From NCBI RefSeq assembly GCF_011170125.1, contig NZ_BLLN01000005.1, positions 682,001-746,000 on the forward strand: a stretch of DNA of 64,000 nucleotides, read 5' to 3'. The notes under the pieces were generated by a model that had not been told where the DNA came from, made no database searches, and saw nothing but the letters and a program-made list of their open reading frames with translations. This stretch comes from Streptomyces diastaticus subsp. diastaticus (GTDB taxonomy: Bacteria > Actinomycetota > Actinomycetes > Streptomycetales > Streptomycetaceae). Of the stretch, positions 7,649 to 14,782 are shown piece after piece (the first letter of the stretch is position 1; every line of letters begins with the position of its first letter). A program made the position numbers and the translations under genes.

Positions 7649-8344
7649 ATGACGACGATCACTTCGGACACGGCCCCGTCCTACGAGGACATCCCCCGGC
7701 TCATGAGCCTCCAGACCGGCGACGAGAAGCACGGCGCGGCCGCCACCTCCACACTCGACCCGCTGTGGGTGCTGTACGACCGGGTGCTCCGCGTCACCCC
7801 CGGCACCGCCGACGACCCGGGCCGGGACCGCTTCCTGCTCTCCAAGGGCCACGGCCCGATAGCGTACTACGCGGTCCTCGCCGCCCGGGGCTTCTTCCCC
7901 GAGGAGTGGCTGAGCGGATTCGGCGGGTTCGGCTCCCCGCTCGGCCACCACCCGGACCGGACGCTCGTACCGGGCGTGGAGATCGGCAGCGGGTCGCTCG
8001 GCCACGGGCTGCCGATCGGCGTCGGGGTGGCGCTCGGGCTGCGCGCACAAGGGCTGACGGAGCCGAAGGTGTGGGTGATGACGGGGGACGCGGAGCTGGA
8101 CGAGGGGTCCAACGATGAGGCGATCACCTTCGCCGGCCTGACCGGGCTGGACTCGCTGCACGCCGTGGTGGTCGACAACGCCTCGGCCAGCCATGCCGCC
8201 CCCGGTCACCTCGCGGCCCGCTTCGCGGTGGCCGGCTGGTCCGCGCGGACCGTCGACGGCCACGACCACGAGGCACTGCACCGGGCCTTCACCGCGCCCC
8301 ACGCGGGCCGCCCGCACGTCGTCATCGCCCAGGTCGGCCACTGA
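7649..8344 (+). CDS. Transketolase, N-terminal (ThDP-binding) subunit
   Basis: First half of a two-gene transketolase; the family transfers two-carbon ketol units between sugar phosphates using thiamine diphosphate. The 231-residue product contains SKGHGPIAYYAVLA, GSLGHGLPIGVGVALG and the ThDP/Mg loop as TGDAELDEGS, followed by VVVDNASASH. The usual GDG of that loop reads GDA here. The start ATG at 7649 is chosen over the earlier GTG-like start at 7622 because 7622 lies inside the operator. There is no ribosome site, and a -10 hexamer lies six bases upstream, so a leaderless transcript is likely. The C-terminal half follows 58 bp downstream. It is shorter than typical split N-halves. Confidence 0.85.
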   Translation: MTTITSDTAPSYEDIPRLMSLQTGDEKHGAAATSTLDPLWVLYDRVLRVTPGTADDPGRDRFLLSKGHGPIAYYAVLAARGFFPEEWLSGFGGFGSPLGHHPDRTLVPGVEIGSGSLGHGLPIGVGVALGLRAQGLTEPKVWVMTGDAELDEGSNDEAITFAGLTGLDSLHAVVVDNASASHAAPGHLAARFAVAGWSARTVDGHDHEALHRAFTAPHAGRPHVVIAQVGH

Positions 8345-8402
8345 GCCCTCCGGCTCCGCCCTCCCCTCCCCCTCCGCCCAGCTTCTTCGAAAGGACCACC
8401 CC

Positions 8403-9323
8403 GTGGACTCCATGCGTGACCGCTTCGCGGACACCGTGCACCAACTGCTGGACACGGACCCGCGCGTCGCCCTGGTCATCGCCGAGATCAGCCGCGACCG
8501 GCTCCAGGGCGCCATCGCCGCCCACCCGGACCGCGTCGTCAACGTCGGCATCCGGGAGCAGCTCCTCGTCTCGGCGGGCGCCGGACTCGCCCTCTCAGGA
8601 CTGCGCCCGGTGCTGCACACCTTCGCCTCGTTCCTGGTGGAGCGGCCGTTCGAACAGGTCAAACTCGACTTCGGCCACCAGGACGTGGGCGGCGTGCTGG
8701 TCAGCTCCGGCGCCTCCTACGACATGGCGTCGGGCGGCTACACCCACATGTCCCCCGGGGACGTGGCCCTCCTCGACACCCTTCCCGGCTGGACCGTGCA
8801 CGTGCCGGGCCACGCCGACGAGGCAGAGGCACTGGTCCGCGCCGCCGTCGGCGCCGGGGACGACAAGGTATACGTACGCCTCTCCGAACGCGCCAACGCC
8901 GAGGGGCGCGCCCTGGACGGCACCCGGTTCCGGCAGGTGCGTGAGGGCCGAGCCGGGGCCGCCGTGGTCGCCGTGGGGCCGATGCTGGACCCGGTCCTGG
9001 CGGCGACCGAGGGACTGGACCTGACCGTGCTGTACGCGACGACCGTGCGGCCCTTCGACGCGGCCGGGCTGCGCCGGGCCGCGGTCGACCCTGACCGGGG
9101 CACGGCCGAGGTGGTACTGGTCGAGCCGTACCTGGCGGGGACCTCGGTACGGGCCGTCGGCGAGGCGCTCGCCGTGGTGCCGCACCGGCTGCTGGGACTC
9201 GGAGTGGGCAGGGAGGAGCTGCGGCGCTACGGGCGGCCGGAGGAGCACGACGCCGCGCACGGCCTGGACGCGGCCTCCCTGCGCCGGGACATCAGCGCCT
9301 TTCTGGCGCCGGGGCGGGGCTGA
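8403..9323 (+). CDS. Transketolase, C-terminal (pyrimidine/C-domain) subunit
   Basis: Second half of the split transketolase, 306 residues. It has the Pyr domain with VNVGIREQLLVSAGAGLALSG (the Glu that activates the thiamine pyrimidine ring lies in GIREQ), PVLHTFASFLVERPFEQVKLD, and a C-terminal transketolase_C-like domain from about residue 190. The GTG start at 8403 has AAGGA seven bases upstream; an ATG three codons later is an alternative. It would form a heteromer with the upstream subunit. Its last 32 bp overlap, tail to tail, the end of the MFS gene on the other strand. It is likely cotranscribed with the N-half from the MerR-type promoter. Confidence 0.88.
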   Translation: MDSMRDRFADTVHQLLDTDPRVALVIAEISRDRLQGAIAAHPDRVVNVGIREQLLVSAGAGLALSGLRPVLHTFASFLVERPFEQVKLDFGHQDVGGVLVSSGASYDMASGGYTHMSPGDVALLDTLPGWTVHVPGHADEAEALVRAAVGAGDDKVYVRLSERANAEGRALDGTRFRQVREGRAGAAVVAVGPMLDPVLAATEGLDLTVLYATTVRPFDAAGLRRAAVDPDRGTAEVVLVEPYLAGTSVRAVGEALAVVPHRLLGLGVGREELRRYGRPEEHDAAHGLDAASLRRDISAFLAPGRG

Positions 9324-10602
9324 CCTCGGTGGCGGGCCCGGGGGAACCCGCCACCGTGCGGTCGTCGGCGCGTTCCAGGTTCCGGATGGCGGGGACGCCG
9401 AGCAGGAGCGCGCCGACGACCAGGGTCAGCAGGCCGCCGGAGACCAGGACCACGTCGGTGCCGAGGAGGCCCGCGGCGGGGCCCGCGAGCGCCTGGCCGA
9501 CGGGCATCATGGCCAGTGATCCGGCCACGTCGTAGGCGTGGATGCGGTTGAGCACCTCGGGACGTACCTGGGTCTGGACGCTGGTGGCCCACATCACGCC
9601 CCAGAAGGACATGCCCGCGCCCGCCACGGCGGCGCCCGCGCACATCGCGGGCACCCCCAGCCCCGCCCCGACGGTGCCGGGGAAGAGCCCGAAGCCGATG
9701 ACCGCGACGGCCCCGGCGCGCAGCATCCGGCGCGGCCGGGCGCGCAGCGCCAGCAGGCCGCCGACGACGGTGCCGGCACCGAGGGCGGAGTTGACCAGAC
9801 CGTAGGCGCGCGGGCCGTGTTCCTGGACCACGTCGGCGGCCACCAGCGGCACCGCCGGGCCGGAGACCGCCACCATGAACAGGCCCCAGATGGCGATGAC
9901 GCCCCACAGCCAGGTGCGGGAGCGGAACTCCCGCCAGCCTTCGACCAGGTCGCGGCGGAACGCCGCCCCGCCCTTCCCCGAGGAGGAGCGTGGCGCGGCG
10001 GGCGGCAGGCGCAGCAGGACCAGGCAGAGGCCGCTGAGGCCGTAGGTGGCGGCGTGGGCGAGGAAGACGCCGCCGGGCGAGACGAAGGCGACGAGCATAC
10101 CGGCGGCGGCGGGACCGGCGAGGGACGTCACGGACTCGGCGACGCGGATGGCGCCGTTGGCGCCCTGCACGTCGCGGGCGAGGCGGGGGACGGTGCTGGC
10201 GACACCGGGCTGGAAGACGGCGGCGGCCGCGCCGTTGAGAGCGCCGATGACGCAGAGCTGCCAGAGGACGACGTGGCCGGTGAAGAACATGACGGCGGCC
10301 AGCGTCTGGGTGACCAGCCGGACGGCGTCGGCCCCGATCATCAGCAGCCGGGTGCTGACCCGGTCGGCGATCACCCCGCCGAAGATGACCAGCCCCGCGA
10401 AGCAGGCGACCGAGGAGGCCATGGCGAGACCCACCGCACCCGCCCCGTGGCCGTGCAGGAGGAGGCCGGTGGCGAGGGCGACGGGGAGCATGGTGTCGCC
10501 GAGCTTGGCCACGGCTCGGGCGGTGAAGAAGAGACCGAAGTCCCGGGACCAGAATCCCCGGCGGGGGTCCGGTTCGGTCTCCTTGCGGGTCGCTGCGGCC
10601 AT
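9292..10602 (-). CDS. MFS transporter (drug/siderophore exporter type)
   Basis: Major facilitator superfamily protein of 436 residues with about 12 predicted membrane helices. The N-terminal WSRDFGLFFTARAVAKLGDTMLPVALATGLL and the A-motif-like GGVIADRVSTRLLMI between helices 2 and 3 place it in the EntS/MFS_3-like exporter group. A long cytoplasmic loop with basic residues lies between helices 6 and 7. Start ATG at 10602 follows GGAGGA. Substrate is unknown; exporters of this group move small hydrophobic compounds or siderophores out of the cell using the proton gradient. No regulator gene lies beside it. Confidence 0.88.
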   Translation of the reverse strand: MAAATRKETEPDPRRGFWSRDFGLFFTARAVAKLGDTMLPVALATGLLLHGHGAGAVGLAMASSVACFAGLVIFGGVIADRVSTRLLMIGADAVRLVTQTLAAVMFFTGHVVLWQLCVIGALNGAAAAVFQPGVASTVPRLARDVQGANGAIRVAESVTSLAGPAAAGMLVAFVSPGGVFLAHAATYGLSGLCLVLLRLPPAAPRSSSGKGGAAFRRDLVEGWREFRSRTWLWGVIAIWGLFMVAVSGPAVPLVAADVVQEHGPRAYGLVNSALGAGTVVGGLLALRARPRRMLRAGAVAVIGFGLFPGTVGAGLGVPAMCAGAAVAGAGMSFWGVMWATSVQTQVRPEVLNRIHAYDVAGSLAMMPVGQALAGPAAGLLGTDVVLVSGGLLTLVVGALLLGVPAIRNLERADDRTVAGSPGPATEVSPAPAPERR

Positions 10603-10701
10603 GGCCGTCCGTCCTCCTCACGGTGGGCCGGGCCCGGGCGGGCGCCGCCCCGCGGGATCATGCCACGCGCGGGGCAGGACGGCTCGGGAATTTCCGGCCG
10701 G

Positions 10702-11061
10702 TCAGGCGCCGCCGGGGGCGGCCAGCTCCGGGTGCGCCTCCAGGAGGCGTCCGGGGGCGGCCTGCCGCCAGGAGTCGGTGAGGATGTCGCGGAGTTCGGC
10801 GAGGTCCTCGACGGCGGCGAGACGGACCCGGACCCACGCCGAGGACGCCTCGTGGTCGGCCACCCAGAACTTGTCCGGTTCGGCGAGGACCAGTTCGCCG
10901 CGTTCCTCCTTCGGGCAGCGGACGGCGACGGAGGTCTCGTCCTCGGGCATCGTGACGTACATCTTTCCCGCGACCCGGAAGGTCGGCATGGACCAGGCGA
11001 TCTTCTCCGTGGTCTCGGGCAGCGAGAGGGCGATGGTGCGGGCGTCCTGGGCTTCGGCCAT
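10702..11061 (-). CDS. MmcQ/YjbR family protein
   Basis: A 119-residue protein of the MmcQ/YjbR family (double wing-like fold, often annotated as DNA-binding). It shows the typical ALSLPETTEKIAWSMPTFRVAGKMYVTM opening and the AVRCPKEERGELVLAEPDKFWVADH core, ending in a Trp-Arg-Gln C-terminal helix. The start chosen is ATG at 11061. No ribosome site precedes it; a TACCCT hexamer ends six bases before the ATG, suggesting a leaderless mRNA. Function of the family is unsettled. It is on the same strand as, and lies between, the hydrolase gene and the MFS gene, with gaps of 45 and 99 bp. Confidence 0.85.
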   Translation of the reverse strand: MAEAQDARTIALSLPETTEKIAWSMPTFRVAGKMYVTMPEDETSVAVRCPKEERGELVLAEPDKFWVADHEASSAWVRVRLAAVEDLAELRDILTDSWRQAAPGRLLEAHPELAAPGGA

Positions 11062-11067
11062 GGCCGG

Positions 11068-11073
11068 AGGGTA
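11068..11073 (-). promoter_or_regulatory. Leaderless -10 hexamer of the MmcQ/YjbR gene
   Basis: On the minus strand TACCCT is followed by six bases (CCGGCC) and then the ATG at 11061. No Shine-Dalgarno sequence is present. The spacing fits transcription starting on the A of the start codon. Confidence 0.5.
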
Positions 11074-11105
11074 GGCGACGGCACCGACAAGGCCCGCCGC
11101 CCCGG

Positions 11106-12053
11106 TCACAGGGCGTGCGCGTCGAGCCAGCGGGTGAGGTCCTCGTGGACCTCGTCGCGGTTGGTCTCGTTGAGGATCTCGTGCCGGGCGCCCTGGTACA
11201 CCTCGCAGGTGAGGTCCTCGACACCCGCGCCGCGCAGATCGGCGAGGAGGGCGTCGACCTGGGCCATCGCCTGGTGGCAGGGGTCGTCGGAGCCGACCGC
11301 GACGTGCACGGGCAGGTCGGCGGGCATCCGGGCGAGGCCGGCCGGGTCGTTGACCTTCTGGGAGGCGCGGAGCCAGTCGAGGCTGAAGCCGGCGCTGAAG
11401 GGGAAGCCGCACGCCTCGTCGGCGGCGTAGGCGTCGACCTCGGCCTCGTCGCGGGAGAGCCATTCGTAGCCGGTGCGGTGCGGGTAGGGCTCGTTGAAGG
11501 CGGCGAAGAGTTCGGGGACGAAGGACGAGACGTACGCGGGGCCGTGGGCCTCGATCTCCTGCTCCAGGCGGGCGGTGTCGCGTTCGGCGTCGGCACCGGG
11601 CAGGTCGCGGAAGGTGCCGGAGAGGAGGAGACCGGCGAGGTCGTCCGGGTACTCCTGGACGTAGTCGCGGGCCAGCATGGAGCCCATGCTGTGGCCGAGC
11701 AGCAGGACCGGGGCGCCCGGGTACAGGGCCCTGATCTGGTCGCCGACGGCCTTGAGGTCGGCGACGACGGCGCGCCAGCCGTCCTGTCCGGTGACGCCGA
11801 AGCCGCCGGTGAGCGGGGCGGTCGCGCCGTGACCGCGGTGGTCGGAGGCGACGACGCCGAAGCCGTGGCCGGTGAGGTGGCGGGCGAACCGGTCGTACCG
11901 CTGGGCGTGTTCCGCGGCGCCGTGGGCGATCTGGAGGAAGGCGCGGGGGCGCCCCTCGGGCAGCCAGGTGTAGGTGGCGACGGCGACTCCGTCGTGCGCG
12001 CTGAGGACCCCGGGACGGTGAGCGTTGCTGCCGGGTGCGGACGGGCTGGTCAT
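11106..12053 (-). CDS. Alpha/beta hydrolase, monoacylglycerol-lipase/lysophospholipase type
   Basis: A 315-residue serine hydrolase. It has the oxyanion region QIAHGAAEHAQRYDRFARHL near residue 40, the nucleophile elbow GHSMGSM at about residue 121, and a late Asp/His pair (VGSDDPCH and YQGARHEILNE), which matches the monoacylglycerol lipase/PldB family. It has no signal peptide, so it acts in the cytoplasm or at the inner face of the membrane on acylglycerols or similar esters. The ATG at 12053 was used. Its start is divergent from the DinB-like gene 181 bp away. Catalytic triad residues all appear present. Confidence 0.88.
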   Translation of the reverse strand: MTSPSAPGSNAHRPGVLSAHDGVAVATYTWLPEGRPRAFLQIAHGAAEHAQRYDRFARHLTGHGFGVVASDHRGHGATAPLTGGFGVTGQDGWRAVVADLKAVGDQIRALYPGAPVLLLGHSMGSMLARDYVQEYPDDLAGLLLSGTFRDLPGADAERDTARLEQEIEAHGPAYVSSFVPELFAAFNEPYPHRTGYEWLSRDEAEVDAYAADEACGFPFSAGFSLDWLRASQKVNDPAGLARMPADLPVHVAVGSDDPCHQAMAQVDALLADLRGAGVEDLTCEVYQGARHEILNETNRDEVHEDLTRWLDAHAL

Positions 12054-12222
12054 CGTAAGGGCTCCCCTGGGTCGGCGTCGTCGGTGGCGCCCGGCCGGTG
12101 CCGGGCGTGCTCTGGCTGCCCCTCCCCGGTGCCGGGCCTCCTCATTCCTCGGCTGCGCCGACGGCCTGACGACCGCGGGGCCGACGGGCGGAGAACGGGT
12201 CGGCGCGACCGGGCGCGCGTGT

Positions 12223-12228
12223 CAGGAT
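12223..12228 (+). promoter_or_regulatory. Leaderless -10 hexamer of the DinB-like gene
   Basis: CAGGAT is followed by six bases (CGCCCG) and the ATG at 12235. No convincing ribosome site lies upstream, so the mRNA may begin at the start codon. Confidence 0.45.
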
Positions 12229-12234
12229 CGCCCG

Positions 12235-12759
12235 ATGAGCACTTCACGGACCGAGTTGCTGGCCTGGCAGTCGGAGCTGACCTGGGCGCTGTTCACCCAC
12301 CACCTGGACCGGCTGGAGCCGGAGGACTTCCTCCGGGAGCCCACCGCCCTCTGCTGGACGGTGCGTCAGGACACGGACGGCCGCTGGTGGCCGGACTGGG
12401 CCGAGACCGAGCCGGACCCGGTGCCCGTCCCGACGATCGCCTGGCTGACCTGGCACATCGGCTGGTGGTGGACGACCGCCACCGCCGTCGTACGCGGCGC
12501 CCGGCCGCCGGAACGGACGGAGATCGCCTGGCCGGGTGACGGGGCGACGGCCGTCGCCTGGATGCGCCGGCTGCGCGAGGAGTGGGCGGCGGCCCTCGAC
12601 GGGCTGGACGACGCGGCGCTGGACGCCCCCTCGGCGTATCCCTGGGGCGCGGAGGCCGGTCTGACCGTCGGGCACACGGCGGCCTGGGTCAACGCGGAGC
12701 TGATGAAGAACGCCGCCGAGATCGGCCAGCTCCGGCTCCGGTACGCCGTATCCCGGTGA
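12235..12759 (+). CDS. DinB-superfamily protein
   Basis: A 174-residue protein of the DinB/YfiT-like four-helix bundle superfamily, whose members bind a metal through three His and often act as thiol-dependent transferases. Visible here are IAWLTWHIGWWW at about residue 80 and LTVGHTAAWVNAELMKNAAEIGQL near the C-terminus, which supply His residues in the usual helix positions. The start at 12235 lacks a ribosome site but follows a CAGGAT hexamer by six bases. Many frames extend further upstream, but their sequence is not protein-like. It is convergent with the GAF gene (9 bp apart). The exact substrate is unknown. Confidence 0.8.
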   Translation: MSTSRTELLAWQSELTWALFTHHLDRLEPEDFLREPTALCWTVRQDTDGRWWPDWAETEPDPVPVPTIAWLTWHIGWWWTTATAVVRGARPPERTEIAWPGDGATAVAWMRRLREEWAAALDGLDDAALDAPSAYPWGAEAGLTVGHTAAWVNAELMKNAAEIGQLRLRYAVSR

Positions 12760-12768
12760 CCGTGGTGC

Positions 12769-13323
12769 TCAGGGGCCTCCCGGGTCGCGGCGCTGGAGCT
12801 GTTCGGTCAGCTCGGCCGCCATCGCCTTGATGGTGTCGAGTCCGGCCCGGCCCCAGGGACGGGGCCGGGTGTCGACGACGCAGACGGTGCCGAGCACCAG
12901 GCCGGTGCGGTCGATGAGCGGGGCGCCCAGGTAGGAGCGGATGCCGATCTCGTCGACCACCGGGTTCCCGGCGAACCGCGGGAAGTCGCACACGTCCTCC
13001 AGCACGAGCGCCTTGCGCCGTGCCACCACGTGCGGGCAGTAGCCGTGGTCGCGGGCCATGTGCCGGAAGGCGCTCGCGGGTGGCGCTCCCCCGGCGAGCG
13101 GCCCGGCCGGGGTGTGCAGCCCGGCGAAGAACTGGCCCCCGGTGCCTATGAAGTTGACCATCGCGTACGGGGCGAGGGTGAGGTCGGCGAGCCTGGTGGC
13201 GAACGCGTCGAGCCCCGCGTCGGCGTGCCGGCCGAGGCCGAGCACTCCCAGCCGCTCCTCACGGGCCGGGGCCTCGGGGTCGGCGGGGGTCAGCAGCAGG
13301 TGGCCGAGCGGGTCGTACGTCAC
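12769..13323 (-). CDS. GAF domain protein of the conservon operon
   Basis: A 184-residue single GAF domain protein. It has the typical ALVLEDVCDFPRFAGNPVVDEIGIRSYLGAPLIDRTGLVLGTVCVVDTRP segment in the C-terminal half, where GAF domains bind small ligands or redox cofactors. The GTG start overlaps the cvnD stop by four bases (GTGA), so translation is coupled. It closes a five-gene operon cvnA-B-C-D-GAF. In Streptomyces conservons a fifth gene is often a cytochrome P450 (cvnE); here a GAF sensor takes that place, which suggests an input or output module for the GTPase complex. Confidence 0.88.
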   Translation of the reverse strand: MTYDPLGHLLLTPADPEAPAREERLGVLGLGRHADAGLDAFATRLADLTLAPYAMVNFIGTGGQFFAGLHTPAGPLAGGAPPASAFRHMARDHGYCPHVVARRKALVLEDVCDFPRFAGNPVVDEIGIRSYLGAPLIDRTGLVLGTVCVVDTRPRPWGRAGLDTIKAMAAELTEQLQRRDPGGP

Positions 13324-13913
13324 AGCCGTACTCCTCGGCTCTCGGCGGGGTACGCGGCGAGCAGGTGCCGGACGAGGGTGAGCAGGGCCTGCACGGCCGA
13401 GCTGGAGATCCGGGCGTCACAGCGGACGACGGGGACGTGCGGGCCGAGGTCGAGCGCCGCGCGTACCTCTTCGGGCCCGTAGCGGTGCGCGCCGTCGAAC
13501 TCGTTGACGGCGACGACGAAGCTCATGCCGCGCTGCTCGAAGAAGTCGACGGCGGCGAAGCAGTCCTCCAGGCGGCGGGTGTCGGCGAGGACGACGGCGC
13601 CCAGCGCGCCTTCGGACAGCTCGTCCCACATGAACCAGAAGCGTTCCTGGCCGGGGGTGCCGAAGAGGTACAGGACGTGCCGGCTGTCGAGGGTGATGCG
13701 CCCGAAGTCCATGGCCACGGTGGTGGTGGTCTTGTTCTCCACTCCCTCCAGGCTGTCGGTCTCGGCGCTGATGGTGGTGAGGAGCTCCTCGGTGCTGAGC
13801 GGGGCGATCTCGCTGACCGCACCCACGAAGGTGGTCTTCCCGACCCCGAACCCGCCCGCGACCAGGATCTTGAGCGCGGTGGGAAAGGGGTCAGAGCCGT
13901 CGTCGTAGTCCAT
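13320..13913 (-). CDS. cvnD: Conservon GTPase CvnD
   Basis: A 197-residue ATP/GTP-binding protein of the CvnD family. The P-loop GGFGVGKTTFVGAVSEI is at about residue 20, the switch/DxxG region is represented by FGTPGQERFWFMW, and VVAVNEFDGA fills the base-recognition position, with FD in place of the usual NKxD. CvnD proteins form a membrane-associated complex with CvnA, CvnB and CvnC that resembles a eukaryotic G-protein system. The start at 13913 overlaps cvnC by 23 bp. The downstream GAF gene overlaps its stop. All core motifs appear present. Confidence 0.93.
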   Translation of the reverse strand: MDYDDGSDPFPTALKILVAGGFGVGKTTFVGAVSEIAPLSTEELLTTISAETDSLEGVENKTTTTVAMDFGRITLDSRHVLYLFGTPGQERFWFMWDELSEGALGAVVLADTRRLEDCFAAVDFFEQRGMSFVVAVNEFDGAHRYGPEEVRAALDLGPHVPVVRCDARISSSAVQALLTLVRHLLAAYPAESRGVRL

Positions 13914-14259
13914 CGAGCACTGCCTCCAGCAGGGACCGGTCGGTGGGGTGGAAGTAGTCGGGGGCCCGCGTGGTCAGGGCGCCGCAGTCGACCAGGTCGG
14001 AGAGGAGCACCTTGGTGACGACGGCGGGCAGCCGCAGCTGCCCGGCGACCTCGGCGACGGAGGTCGGCACCTCGCAGAGCCCGAGGACGTCGCTGTGTTC
14101 GGGGCCGAGGTGGCCGAGCGGCCGGGTGCCGGTGGACATCACCAGGGACATCAGGTCGAGTGCGGTGGTCGGTCTGGTCCGGCCGCCGCTCACGGTGTAC
14201 GGACGGACGAGGCGCCCGGCCGCCTCGTCCAGCCAGGGCCCGTCCTGCGGGAGGGCCAT
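13891..14259 (-). CDS. cvnC: Conservon DUF742 protein CvnC
   Basis: A 122-residue DUF742 protein with the family signature LVRPYTVSGGRTRPTTALDLMSLV near the N-terminus and a winged-helix-like part (CEVPTSVAEVAGQLRLPAVVTKVLLSDLVDCGAL) in the second half. In conservons it binds the GTPase complex; a DNA-binding role has been proposed but not shown. The start ATG at 14259 is preceded by GAGGA. It lies two bases after cvnB and overlaps cvnD, so all four are one operon. Confidence 0.93.
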   Translation of the reverse strand: MALPQDGPWLDEAAGRLVRPYTVSGGRTRPTTALDLMSLVMSTGTRPLGHLGPEHSDVLGLCEVPTSVAEVAGQLRLPAVVTKVLLSDLVDCGALTTRAPDYFHPTDRSLLEAVLDGLRRRL

Positions 14260-14261
14260 GG

Positions 14262-14696
14262 TCAGTTCCTCATCGCCGTGGGTTCGGGGGCGGGCCGGCG
14301 CGGCGGGGTCACCAGATAGGGCCGCACGCTCTTGACCAGCATCGCCATCTCGTAGCCGAGGACGGCGGCGTCCGCCTCCCGGCCGGCCAGCACGGTCAGG
14401 CAGGTGCCGGACCCCGCGGTGGAGACGAAGAGCAGGCTGGTGTCGAGTTCGACGACGACCTGCCGTACGTCGCCGCCGCCGCCGAAGCGCGCACCCGCGC
14501 TGCGGCCGAGGGAGTAGAGACCCGAGGCGAGGGCGGCGAGGTGGTCGGCGCTGTCCGGGTCGAGGCCGTGCAGGGCCTTGACCAGGCCGTCGGCGGAGAG
14601 CAGCACGGCACTGTGGGTGTGCGGGACCCGCTGGACCAGTCCGCTCAACAGCCAGTCGAGGTCGGAGGCATGGCCGGTCGGCGCATCGCTCGCCAT
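14262..14696 (-). CDS. cvnB: Conservon roadblock/LC7 protein CvnB
   Basis: A 144-residue roadblock/LC7 domain protein. The segment DLDWLLSGLVQRVPHTHSAVLLSADGLVKA is the usual start, followed by the beta-strand HVVVELD-like VVVELDTSLLFVSTAGSG. Such proteins bind and regulate the partner GTPase, as MglB does for MglA. The start ATG at 14696 is preceded by AAGGAG at ten bases; an upstream in-frame ATG at 14720 lacks this. It lies between cvnA and cvnC with gaps or overlaps of a few bases. Confidence 0.93.
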   Translation of the reverse strand: MASDAPTGHASDLDWLLSGLVQRVPHTHSAVLLSADGLVKALHGLDPDSADHLAALASGLYSLGRSAGARFGGGGDVRQVVVELDTSLLFVSTAGSGTCLTVLAGREADAAVLGYEMAMLVKSVRPYLVTPPRRPAPEPTAMRN

Positions 14697-14782
14697 GGTG
14701 GATCGACTCCTTGCATACATGGGGGAACCTGTGGGGCTACGGGTACGTGGAGACTCTCGGGAACGGGCCCGGGCGCCCGGCC

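Noticed and set aside
7649..9323. Transketolase halves as one frameshifted gene
   Set aside because: The two parts have a 58-bp gap and the second has its own AAGGA site and GTG start; split transketolases are normal in actinobacteria.
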